From Bhargavaea cecembensis DSE10 (GTDB taxonomy: Bacteria; Bacillota; Bacilli; Bacillales_A; Planococcaceae), in NCBI RefSeq assembly GCF_000348905.1, contig NZ_AOFT01000008.1:104153-168152 (forward strand): a stretch of 64,000 nucleotides of DNA, in the 5' to 3' direction. The notes beneath the pieces are model-generated. The model was not told where the DNA came from and ran no database searches. It saw only the letters and a program-made list of their open reading frames with translations. Position numbers and translations under genes: made by a program. Positions 33,745 through 41,515 of this stretch are shown here, one piece after another (positions within the stretch are counted from its first letter, which is position 1; each line of letters starts with the position of its first letter).

Positions 33745-35106
33745 TTATGGACTCGGATGCTTTTCGGGGTCCGGTCCGGCCAGCCGGGCGATGATGCCGG
33801 TGATGACCAGCGCCGCAACGACCGGAAGCAGCCAGCCGAGGCCGTCCGCATAAAGCGGCAGATTGGCCGTGAGGAACTTGTCCACCGGCGTGAGCCAGCC
33901 GAATTCCGTACCGAGCGATCCCGCAAGTGCCTTCAGGCCGTCGATGATCCCGATAAAGAGAGCCATGGCGGTCGCCGCCACATAGACCACACGTGAATGA
34001 TGGAACAGCTTTGACGTAAACGTCAGGATCAGTAGCGAAATCGCGAGCGGATACAGCAGCATCAGCATTGGGACCGAGAATTTGATGATGTTTGAAAGCC
34101 CGAAGTTGGCGATGGTGAAGGTAAGCACCGTAAAGATCCACACAAATCCCTTGTAGCTGATTTTCGGAAACAGGGAATGGAAATACTCACCGTTGGCAGT
34201 GATCAGTCCGATTGCGGTTGTCAGGCAGGCCAGAATGATGACCACAGACAGGAGAAACGTCCCGGCCGATCCGAAATAGTGCGTGGCGGCACTGCTGAGA
34301 ACCGGTCCGCCGGTCTCAAACATGCCGTATGGCTGGACACTCGTGGCACCGATATAGGCAATTCCCATATAAAGGACCGCCAGCAGCAGGATGGCAATGA
34401 GACCGGACTTGAAAGTGGCACCGGTAATCGCTTTTTTCGATTTCATGCCCATCGCTTTAACTGCATTGACGACGATGATCGCAAATACCAGCGCGGCAAT
34501 TGCATCCATCGTATTGTAGCCTTCCGTAAATCCTTTCGTGAACGCACCATTCGCATAGGCTTCCGCCGCAGGCTGTATGTCCCCCATCGGGCGGATGACT
34601 GCCACGACGATCAGAATGGCAAGGAGAACCACAATCCCGGGCGCCAGAAGTTTTCCGACCCGGTCGACAATCTTGGCCGGGTTCAGCGAGAGCCAGAGTG
34701 TAATCGCAAAGAAAATAAACGTAAACAGGAGGAGCGGCAATCCCCCGGCATCCGTACCCACGTATGGGGCGATTCCGATTTCATAAGCGACCGTCCCTGT
34801 ACGGGGAGCCGCAAAGAAAGGCCCGATTGTCAGGTAAAGGATGGATGTGAACAGCACACCATAAAGCGGGTGGACACGGCTCGCCAGTTCCTGAAGATGA
34901 TTGCTGCCGGAATACCCGATGGCAATGACACCGAGAAACGGTAGACCGACCCCTGTAACCAGAAAGCCGATGATTGCCGGCCACAGGTTTTCTCCTGCCT
35001 GCTGGCCCAGCTGTGCCGGAAAAATCAGGTTGCCCGCACCGAAGAACAGGGCGAACAGCATGGAGCCGACTGCAACATAACTCGATAAAGGCATTTTTTC
35101 CTGCAT
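33745..35106 (-). CDS. brnQ: Branched-chain amino acid:cation symporter BrnQ (copy 1)
   Basis: A 453-residue LIVCS-family symporter for leucine, isoleucine and valine, about 12 helices. FALFFGAGNLIFPAQLGQQA at the N-terminus and FFAAPRTGTVAYEIGIAPYV are diagnostic. It closely resembles the second copy at 35617. A CodY-like box lies about 100 bp upstream. Confidence 0.92.
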   Translation of the reverse strand: MQEKMPLSSYVAVGSMLFALFFGAGNLIFPAQLGQQAGENLWPAIIGFLVTGVGLPFLGVIAIGYSGSNHLQELASRVHPLYGVLFTSILYLTIGPFFAAPRTGTVAYEIGIAPYVGTDAGGLPLLLFTFIFFAITLWLSLNPAKIVDRVGKLLAPGIVVLLAILIVVAVIRPMGDIQPAAEAYANGAFTKGFTEGYNTMDAIAALVFAIIVVNAVKAMGMKSKKAITGATFKSGLIAILLLAVLYMGIAYIGATSVQPYGMFETGGPVLSSAATHYFGSAGTFLLSVVIILACLTTAIGLITANGEYFHSLFPKISYKGFVWIFTVLTFTIANFGLSNIIKFSVPMLMLLYPLAISLLILTFTSKLFHHSRVVYVAATAMALFIGIIDGLKALAGSLGTEFGWLTPVDKFLTANLPLYADGLGWLLPVVAALVITGIIARLAGPDPEKHPSP

Positions 35107-35203
35107 TAAGACGAAATCCTTTCTGTTTGGTCTTTATATTCGCTGCTTTGTCAGGTTGCATCGATATTTGTCGCTTTTTAAACCAATGTTTCTCATCCTA
35201 CTG

Positions 35204-35218
35204 TATTTTCTGCAAAAT
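35204..35218. promoter_or_regulatory. CodY-like box upstream of brnQ copy 1
   Basis: TATTTTCTGCAAAAT matches 12 of 15 positions of AATTTTCWGAAAATT. CodY represses branched-chain amino acid uptake genes in Bacillales; binding here is inferred. Confidence 0.4.
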
Positions 35219-35265
35219 GACAACATCCAATGTCTGACTTTTCGTCTGTGCCTATTATTGGTGCG

Positions 35266-35290
35266 GTTTATCCTTTTGTCATGCGGGAAT
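35266..35290 (+). promoter_or_regulatory. SigB-type promoter of the 63-aa gene
   Basis: GTTTAT (35266-35271), 13-bp spacer, GGGAAT (35285-35290), very close to the SigB consensus GTTTAA-N12-15-GGGWAT. It lies about 40 bp before the start. Confidence 0.6.
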
Positions 35291-35327
35291 ATAACGGACA
35301 GACGCACCAAACAAGGAGGAAACCAAC

Positions 35328-35519
35328 ATGAAACGGAACAAGATGCTGATGACAGCCCTCGGATTGGGTGCCGCTTATCTCATGAGAAACAAGGAATCCC
35401 GTGACAAATTAAAAGGACAGTTCAATGACTTTGCAGGAAGCACGAAAAGCTCAGGCAATAGCCATTCAGCCGCAGCCAACAATAAAAAAGGCGGACTGCT
35501 GACCAGCTTCTTTAACTGA
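35328..35519 (+). CDS. Small basic protein, 63 aa, probably stress-induced
   Basis: Begins MKRNKMLMTALGLGAAYLMR (a short amphipathic helix), then a charged Lys/Asp stretch and a Ser/Asn/Ala-rich low-complexity end, finishing LLTSFFN. No family recognised with certainty. It has a perfect AAGGAGG site and a SigB-type promoter, so general-stress expression is likely. It sits between the two brnQ copies on the opposite strand and ends at a 19-bp-stem terminator. Confidence 0.65.
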   Translation: MKRNKMLMTALGLGAAYLMRNKESRDKLKGQFNDFAGSTKSSGNSHSAAANNKKGGLLTSFFN

Positions 35520-35566
35520 TCGGCATCCGCTATACCCGGAAGGTTCCCCCCCGGGTATCTGATAGA

Positions 35567-35609
35567 AAAATAAACATCCGGCGGATCGTTTCCGCCGGAT
35601 GTTTATTTT
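35567..35609. terminator. Bidirectional terminator, 19-bp perfect stem
   Basis: The arms 35567-35585 and 35591-35609 are fully complementary (core ACATCCGGCGGA) and start/end with AAAA/TTTT, serving both convergent genes. Confidence 0.85.
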
Positions 35610-35616
35610 CAAAGAT

Positions 35617-36966
35617 TTAAGCTTCTGCCGTATTGGCTGCAGGACCTGTGACCCGTGCGATGATGCCCGTGAGGATCATGACGGCAACCACCGGGATCAG
35701 CCAACCAAGTCCATCCGAGTAGAACGGAAGGTAAGCCGTGTAGAAGTCCACAATCGGCTGGAGCCATGTAAACTCCGTGCCAAGCGTGCCTGCCAGCGTC
35801 TTCAGGCCGTCAACGATGCCAATGGCAAGTGCGACGACTGTCGCCGATACGTATACCAGGCGTGAGTGATTAAACAGTTTCGAAGTGAACGCCATCAGGA
35901 TCAGGGAGATGGCCAGCGGGTAAAGCAGCATGAGGACCGGCACCGAGAAAGTGATGATGTTTGCGAGTCCGAAGTTCGATACCACAAACGTGAACGTTGT
36001 AAAGATCGTAACAAATACTTTGTAGCTGACTTTCGGGAACAGCGAGTGGAAGTATTCTGCATTCGCAATCATCAGGCCGATTGCCGTTGTCAGGCAGGCA
36101 AGTGTGATGATGATGGCAAGAAGCGCCGTGCCGAATGCTCCGAAGAAGTGCTCGGCCGAAGTGCTGAGGACCGGGCCGCCTGTATCGAACAGGCCGTATA
36201 CTTCAACACTTGTGGCACCAATGTAGGCGATCCCTACATAAAGGATACCAAGAAGCGATGCAGCAACGACACCCGCCTTGAAGGTCGCATTCATAATCCC
36301 TTTTTTCGTCTTCAGGCCCATTGCCTTAATGGCATTGATGACGATGATGGCGAAAACGAGCGCCGCAAGGGCATCCATCGTGTTATAGCCTTCCGTGAAT
36401 CCTTTGGCAAATGCATTGCCCAGGTAACCTTCCGTAGCCGGCTGAATCGCGCCCATCGGATTAAGGAGGGCCGCTGCAATCAGTACCAGGAGAAGGATGA
36501 CAATGCCGGGTGCCAATACCTTGCCGACGCGATTCACAATTTTCGCCGGGTTCAGCGACAGCCATAGTGTGATACCGAAGAAGACAATCGTGAACAGCAG
36601 AAGTGCCAGAGGTCCGTCTGCATAAGGCGTGATGCCGACCTCAAATGCGACAGTGCCTGTACGCGGTGCTGCAAAGAACGGCCCGATTGTCAGGTAAAGG
36701 ACAGATGTGAAGATTACTGCATAGAGTGGATGAACCCTGCTTGCAAGATCTTGCAAGTGACTGCTTCCGGAATAGCCGATTGCAATCACACCGAGGAACG
36801 GCAGGCCAACGCCCGTGATCAGGAATCCGATAATGGCAGGCCAGAAATTGTCGCCGGCCAGCTGTCCCAGCTGTGCAGGGAAAATCAGGTTTCCAGCTCC
36901 GAAAAACAAAGCGAACAGCATGACTCCGACAGCAATAAACTTAGAAAACGACAAGTTTTCTTTCAT
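35617..36966 (-). CDS. brnQ: Branched-chain amino acid:cation symporter BrnQ (copy 2)
   Basis: A 449-residue LIVCS symporter, alignable without large gaps to copy 1 over its whole length (FALFFGAGNLIFPAQLGQLA; FFAAPRTGTVAFEVGITPYA). Differences cluster in loops and helix 6-7. Its leader holds a CodY-like box with 13 of 15 matches. Two tandem paralogues may differ in affinity or regulation. Confidence 0.92.
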   Translation of the reverse strand: MKENLSFSKFIAVGVMLFALFFGAGNLIFPAQLGQLAGDNFWPAIIGFLITGVGLPFLGVIAIGYSGSSHLQDLASRVHPLYAVIFTSVLYLTIGPFFAAPRTGTVAFEVGITPYADGPLALLLFTIVFFGITLWLSLNPAKIVNRVGKVLAPGIVILLLVLIAAALLNPMGAIQPATEGYLGNAFAKGFTEGYNTMDALAALVFAIIVINAIKAMGLKTKKGIMNATFKAGVVAASLLGILYVGIAYIGATSVEVYGLFDTGGPVLSTSAEHFFGAFGTALLAIIITLACLTTAIGLMIANAEYFHSLFPKVSYKVFVTIFTTFTFVVSNFGLANIITFSVPVLMLLYPLAISLILMAFTSKLFNHSRLVYVSATVVALAIGIVDGLKTLAGTLGTEFTWLQPIVDFYTAYLPFYSDGLGWLIPVVAVMILTGIIARVTGPAANTAEA

Positions 36967-36997
36967 GATGACAAAACCCTTTCTTATGATGTCTTTT

Positions 36998-37012
36998 AAT
37001 ATTCGGAAAATT
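36998..37012. promoter_or_regulatory. CodY-like box upstream of brnQ copy 2
   Basis: AATATTCGGAAAATT has two mismatches to AATTTTCWGAAAATT and lies 32 bp before the start codon, a typical repression position. The remaining AT-rich gap up to 37128 shows nothing else. Confidence 0.5.
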
Positions 37013-37128
37013 GATTTCTTGGTGATGTTTTATATCCTACTATCGATTCAGGAAGAATGCAATATATTAGTTCAATTTTTTTATCAGAATTTTAGATTTA
37101 GCATCATTATTTCTGAAAAAATGCAGCG

Positions 37129-37158
37129 AAAAAAGCGGCTCCCTTAGGGGAACCGCTT
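37129..37158 (-). terminator. Terminator of tatC
   Basis: On the minus strand AAGCGGTTCCC pairs with GGGAGCCGCTT (one G-U), followed by TTTT. Confidence 0.75.
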
Positions 37159-37177
37159 CTTGATCCACTATCCATTA

Positions 37178-38101
37178 TTATTCTGTCACTACATTCTGTT
37201 CCTGCCTGCGTTCTGCCCGCCGGACAAGCCAGATGCTCGCTTCATAGAGTACCGCCATCGGAATGAGGACTAGCAGCTGGCTGATAAAATCCGGAGGTGT
37301 AATCAGGGCAGAGATGATCGCAAGCGAGACATAGGACCATTTGCGGACCTTTTTCATCGTATCCGCCGTCAGCAGGCCGATTGACCCGAGAAAAAGCGCC
37401 ACAATCGGCAACTCGAACAGCAAGCCGACCGGCATCGTCGTCATGAGCAGAAACCTCATATACTCCTGTGCCGACACCATAATATCGAAATTTTCTGCCC
37501 CGAAGCCCAGGAGGAACTCATAGCTGAGCGGGTGGATGATGAAGTATCCGAATGCGACGCCGCCGAGAAAGAGCAGCAGCATCACGGGCGAATACAGGCC
37601 GATGAACCTCGACTCATTCTCTTTCAGGCCCGGCTTGACGAACTGCCAGATAAAATGGCAGAGGAACGGGAGCGAGAGCCCGAGGGCAATTGCCGCCGAC
37701 ATGGTCATGTAAAACTTTACGACCTCAAGCGGCCCGAGGATGACCAGATTATGGCCCTTCGTGACATACGGAAACCACAGGTTGATGGTCGAAAAGACCG
37801 CAATGAACACAAGCAAGAATACACTGATGCCCTTGATCAGCGACTTCCTGAGGTCGGAAAGATGGGTGATGTAGCTATCCCCTTCCCCGCCCGCAGGTCC
37901 ATCCTGAGGCGGTTTTTCCGGAGGCGGCGTACCGGCCCCCTGCTCCTGGGCCGCCTGGACAAGCGTCTCGGCAGTTGCCTCCGCTTCAGCAGCCTCTTCG
38001 GACATCTTTTCCTGCTTCTGGATCTCCGCCTGTTTCGCCTCGGCTTTCCGTTTGTCGACCGGGCTGAGTGTTGCATTGTAATCATTTCCGTACGGATCCA
38101 T
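37178..38101 (-). CDS. tatC: Twin-arginine translocase TatC with long acidic N-terminal extension
   Basis: A 307-residue protein. Residues 80-300 are TatC: YITHLSDLRKSLIKGISVFL then six helices, with FKxG-like WQFVKPGLKENESRF and a short C-tail. TatC is the signal-peptide receptor of the Tat pathway. Most TatC proteins have 240-260 residues; here about 75 extra residues, rich in Glu, Ala, Lys and Pro (AEIQKQEKMSEEAAEAEATA), precede helix 1. Start at ATG 38101 (AGGA upstream); GTG at 38110 is also possible. Next to tatA and two Tat-type gluconate dehydrogenase genes. Confidence 0.9.
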   Translation of the reverse strand: MDPYGNDYNATLSPVDKRKAEAKQAEIQKQEKMSEEAAEAEATAETLVQAAQEQGAGTPPPEKPPQDGPAGGEGDSYITHLSDLRKSLIKGISVFLLVFIAVFSTINLWFPYVTKGHNLVILGPLEVVKFYMTMSAAIALGLSLPFLCHFIWQFVKPGLKENESRFIGLYSPVMLLLFLGGVAFGYFIIHPLSYEFLLGFGAENFDIMVSAQEYMRFLLMTTMPVGLLFELPIVALFLGSIGLLTADTMKKVRKWSYVSLAIISALITPPDFISQLLVLIPMAVLYEASIWLVRRAERRQEQNVVTE

Positions 38102-38200
38102 ATCGATCACTTCCTGTCTTTGAACGCCTCATGAATCACGAGAAGCGCCAAAGACGGCAGACCGGCCCAAAGCCGCCGGGCGGCCCGGCCGGTCCTGCCG

Positions 38201-38410
38201 TCACGCTTCTTTACGTTCTTCCCTCAATTCCTCTTTTCTCGGCTTGTCATCATCGTCGTCCATGATGTCTTTTGCCGACTTCTTGAATTCGGACAGCGTC
38301 TTGCCGACCGCCGAACCGACTTCAGGAAGCTTCCTCGGGCCAAACAGAATCAGGATGATGACGAGGATGATGATCAGCCCCGGAACACCAATACTTGCGA
38401 TGCCACCCAT
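38201..38410 (-). CDS. tatA: Twin-arginine translocase TatA
   Basis: A 69-residue protein with one N-terminal helix, the [10 protein letters not shown] hinge and an amphipathic helix followed by an acidic DDDDD and a charged tail. TatA oligomers form the passage for folded proteins. Starts [16 protein letters not shown] after a GGAGGCG site. TatA-TatC minimal pairs serve Gram-positive bacteria. Confidence 0.92.
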   Translation of the reverse strand: MGGIASIGVPGLIIILVIILILFGPRKLPEVGSAVGKTLSEFKKSAKDIMDDDDDKPRKEELREERKEA

Positions 38411-38472
38411 GCGGATCGCCTCCTTTTATTGTTAAACTTCCTCTAATGCGGGACCGTTAAACCTTTCCGCCA

Positions 38473-38725
38473 TCAGCACTTAGAGTATCCGGCTTCGGAC
38501 GCCAGAGGCTCGGGGTCATAAGTCCTCCCGCTCCGCGAGGCAGGCCTCGCTCCGCAGGATGCCTTATGCCTGTCGCCCCTTAACGGCGCCCTCAGCACTT
38601 AAACTATCCGGCTTCGGACGCCAGAGGCTCGGGGTCATAAGTCCTCCCGCTCCGCAAGGCAGGCCTTGCTGCGCAGGATGCCTTATGCCTGTCGCCTCTT
38701 AACGGCGCCCTCAGCACTTAAACTA
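38473..38725. repeat. 119-bp tandem direct repeat (2.1 copies) with internal hairpins
   Basis: TCAGCACTTA recurs at 38473, 38592 and 38711, exactly 119 bp apart; the two full units are about 93% identical and the third is a stub running into the 3' end of the GMC gene. Each unit has a palindrome, GCGAGGCAGGCCTCGC in copy 1 and GCAAGGCAGGCCTTGC in copy 2, i.e. a G-C to A-T pair change on both sides. CATAAG and CTTATG arms bracket it. The stretch lies in the untranslated gap between the GMC gene and tatA. It contains no open reading frame. Confidence 0.85.
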
Positions 38726-40430
38726 ACGAGCCGCCTTCTTTGCTGTATTTGATGACGCCTTCCGCGCAGCGGTAGGCGAGTGCACCGACCGTACCTGTAG
38801 GGTTGTAGCCGCCGTTGTGTGCAAAGTTCCCTGCTCCGACGACAAACAGGTTCTCCATTTCCCAGTGCTGCAGATAGTTGTTCACGACACTGGTTGCCGG
38901 ATCGGCGCCCATGATGGTTCCTCCCGTGTTGTGCGTCGTCTGGTAAGGCACGATATCGTAGTCTGAGATCGGGTTGCTTCCGACCGTCTGCTTGGCTCCC
39001 ATCTCTTCCATAATTTCTACCGCTTTCTCCGTGATGAACTTATGGAGGGCACGGTCCTGGTCGGTGAAGTTGTAGGTGAGCTGGAGCAGCGGCACTCCAT
39101 AAGCATCCTTATAGGTCGGATCGAGAGTCAGATAGTTATCACGGTGCGGAAGTGAGGCACCTTCCGAGCCGACCGAGAGCACCCTTGTGTAATTCTCAAT
39201 TGATGCTTTCTTGAATTCGGATCCCCACGATGGCGTATCAGGCGGCACCGGGTTCGTGGCAATCGGACGCACGCCGGTCTGGGTCATGGTCAACAGGCTG
39301 CCGTGCAGGAAGTCGAGATCGCTGTGGTCGAAGTTGTCGCCATTGTAATCATCAATCGCCATGCCGAGCGATCCGGCACCCATGAAGGTGTTGAACTGCT
39401 CGTCAAAGAAACCGGTTGCTCCCGGAAGAATCTGATAGCAATAGTTCCGGCCGAGCGTACCGCGGCCGGTCTCGGGATCATACATCTCCCCGATGTTCGA
39501 GACCATGAGCAACTTCGCATTGTTCATGACATAGCTTGTCAGGACCACGCTTTCCGCAGGCTGGATGAATTCCTCTCCGGACATCCAGTTGACGTACCGG
39601 ACCCCTGTCGCCTTGCCGCCTTCATGCAGCACTTCGACGACGTTGGAGTGGAACCGGACTTCGAAGTTCCCCGTCTCCCTTGCCGTCGGGATCACGGTGA
39701 TCTCAGGCGATGTCTTCGCGCCGTATTCGCAGCCGAAGCGCTCGCAGAAACCGCAGTACATGCAGGCATTGATCGTCTGGCCGTCCGGATTCGTATACGC
39801 TTCGGACAGGTTGGCCGACGGAATCATGAACGGCGTATAGCCCATGTCCTGCGTCGCTTTTTCGAATTTCTTGAGGATCGGCGTTTTCTTCATCGGCGGC
39901 GTCGGGAACGGGTTGGACCGCTTCCCCCAGAACGGGTTCGTATCCTCCCCTGACAGTCCGGCAGTTTTCTCGAATTTATCGTAATACGGCTCCAACTCGT
40001 CGTATGTAATGCCCCAGTCTTGGAGTTGGTATTCAGGTCCCAGTTTATTCGCGCCGTATTTTTGATCGGACATTGTCTTGATCTCGAAATCATAAGGCAG
40101 GAAGCGCCAGGTCTGGCCGTTCCAGTGCGTACCCGCACCGCCGAGCCCTTCGCCCAGAAGGAACGAACCCATTGTCCTCATCGGGAGTGCCCGCTGGTCA
40201 CGACGGTTGCGGAACGTGATGGTCTCTTTTGACAGGTCCTGCATGAGCTCGTACCGGATCGCGTAACGATACTCATCATGGACACGCAAGAAGTCTTCCG
40301 TCCCCCGCTCGCGCCCTCGCTCGAGACTCACGACTTTCAGCCCGGCCTTAGCCGCTTCCGCTGCAACAATACCACCGGTCCAGCCTGCCCCGACAGTTAC
40401 GACATCTACTTTATCCAATGTGGTCGCCAT
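38718..40430 (-). CDS. GMC-family oxidoreductase (gluconate 2-dehydrogenase flavoprotein-like)
   Basis: A 570-residue flavoenzyme: FAD-binding GAGWTGGIVAAEAAKAG at residue 14, GSFLLGEGLGGAGTHWNGQT near 115, CMYCGFCERFGCEYGAK in the middle and HNGGYNPTGTVGALAYR near the end. These match the large subunit of membrane gluconate/sorbitol dehydrogenases, which oxidise sugar acids at the cell surface. The protein has no signal peptide and probably rides with the Tat-exported small subunit encoded 17 bp upstream. Its last codons overlap the third repeat copy. Confidence 0.88.
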   Translation of the reverse strand: MATTLDKVDVVTVGAGWTGGIVAAEAAKAGLKVVSLERGRERGTEDFLRVHDEYRYAIRYELMQDLSKETITFRNRRDQRALPMRTMGSFLLGEGLGGAGTHWNGQTWRFLPYDFEIKTMSDQKYGANKLGPEYQLQDWGITYDELEPYYDKFEKTAGLSGEDTNPFWGKRSNPFPTPPMKKTPILKKFEKATQDMGYTPFMIPSANLSEAYTNPDGQTINACMYCGFCERFGCEYGAKTSPEITVIPTARETGNFEVRFHSNVVEVLHEGGKATGVRYVNWMSGEEFIQPAESVVLTSYVMNNAKLLMVSNIGEMYDPETGRGTLGRNYCYQILPGATGFFDEQFNTFMGAGSLGMAIDDYNGDNFDHSDLDFLHGSLLTMTQTGVRPIATNPVPPDTPSWGSEFKKASIENYTRVLSVGSEGASLPHRDNYLTLDPTYKDAYGVPLLQLTYNFTDQDRALHKFITEKAVEIMEEMGAKQTVGSNPISDYDIVPYQTTHNTGGTIMGADPATSVVNNYLQHWEMENLFVVGAGNFAHNGGYNPTGTVGALAYRCAEGVIKYSKEGGSLV

Positions 40431-40447
40431 TCATTTACCTCCTAAAA

Positions 40448-41203
40448 TCAGTGATGTCCGCCAAGGGACTGCGGATCGATTTCTTCGAATTCTTCGCTTT
40501 CGATCTTGTCGATATAGGCTGCCTGGTGGCCAGGGAAGCCTTTCATCTTCCATCCTTCCATCCCCACGTTTCCGCCGTACATCGGATCCGAATAGGCCCC
40601 CTCAAGTACTGCCGAACGGAGCAGGCGGAAGAAGAAGCCGGCCGCAACACCCTGCATTTCGACCTCATCCTTCTGGAAGGCCGTGATGATTTCATCCATT
40701 TGCTCGCCCTCCAGCTCGGTGAAGCTCTTTTCGAACCGGCTCTGCGCCTCCTGCTCCATCTTGTGGATACCCTGGAGGAAAATATCTTTCCGCCTCAAAC
40801 GGCTCTGGTATCCCTGTGTGGCCTCGCCGCCGTAGAACGGTCCCTGCATGTACTCTTTTTCATTGTTGCCGTAGGCGCCAGCCAGCTGATGGTCGATAAA
40901 GTACGGCACGCCCAGCCCGATGGCACCCGGACCAAGGTCATCTTCCGGGAAGATCCGCTCCGTCGCCTCTGAAAGAACATTGAAATCATGGTCGTTCGTA
41001 AAGAACATCCGGCCGCCGGGTGAGCCTGCCGACTGGTCCGCCCTGCCCCCGCTCCGTTCCTCGTCATCGGTCGCCGTACCGCCGTCCTTCGCGTTGTATC
41101 CGATCAGACCGCCGATGACGCCGCCTCCGACCAGAGCACCGGTCGCCACGCCTGCCGTCTTGAGAAAATCGCGACGGGAGACGTCTTTCTTTTCATCTGC
41201 CAT
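40448..41203 (-). CDS. Gluconate 2-dehydrogenase subunit 3-like protein with Tat signal
   Basis: A 251-residue protein whose N-terminus has the twin-arginine motif SRRDFLKT (residues 9-16), a glycine-rich hydrophobic core and the DUF1955/gluconate dehydrogenase subunit 3 type helical domain. It is the exported partner of the GMC flavoprotein that follows. Start after AGGAGGA. With tatA and tatC downstream on the same strand it suggests a dedicated export system. Confidence 0.85.
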   Translation of the reverse strand: MADEKKDVSRRDFLKTAGVATGALVGGGVIGGLIGYNAKDGGTATDDEERSGGRADQSAGSPGGRMFFTNDHDFNVLSEATERIFPEDDLGPGAIGLGVPYFIDHQLAGAYGNNEKEYMQGPFYGGEATQGYQSRLRRKDIFLQGIHKMEQEAQSRFEKSFTELEGEQMDEIITAFQKDEVEMQGVAAGFFFRLLRSAVLEGAYSDPMYGGNVGMEGWKMKGFPGHQAAYIDKIESEEFEEIDPQSLGGHH

Positions 41204-41441
41204 GCCTGTTCCTCCTTTTTGTGTTCTTTGAATATGAGAAATCTACAACGAAGCATACCTCCCGGATATCCTTTTTATACCGGTACTGCATGCTTCTTGC
41301 CCATATTCTTTATCCTTTCCGCCTCTTCCCTTGTTACCCCGCCTATAAACTTATTAATCTATCAATCACCCAAAAAGGTTTAGAATTTTCAGGAACCGTA
41401 TGTCTTTGGTAGGAACAGTCTGCATTCTCCCAAAAAACTGA

Positions 41442-41471
41442 TTGTTTCTGTGATGGGACACCACGTATAAT
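41442..41471 (+). promoter_or_regulatory. SigA promoter of the SLC13 transporter
   Basis: TTGTTT (41442-41447), 18 bp, TATAAT (41466-41471). The 312-bp divergent gap holds no other clear feature. Confidence 0.5.
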
Positions 41472-41515
41472 AAGGAAGACTGTTTAGTTACAGCGCACTA
41501 AAGGGGGTTATACAT

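Noticed and set aside
38473..38725. CRISPR array
   Set aside because: Only two 119-bp units with no unique spacers; a tandem duplication, not repeat-spacer structure.
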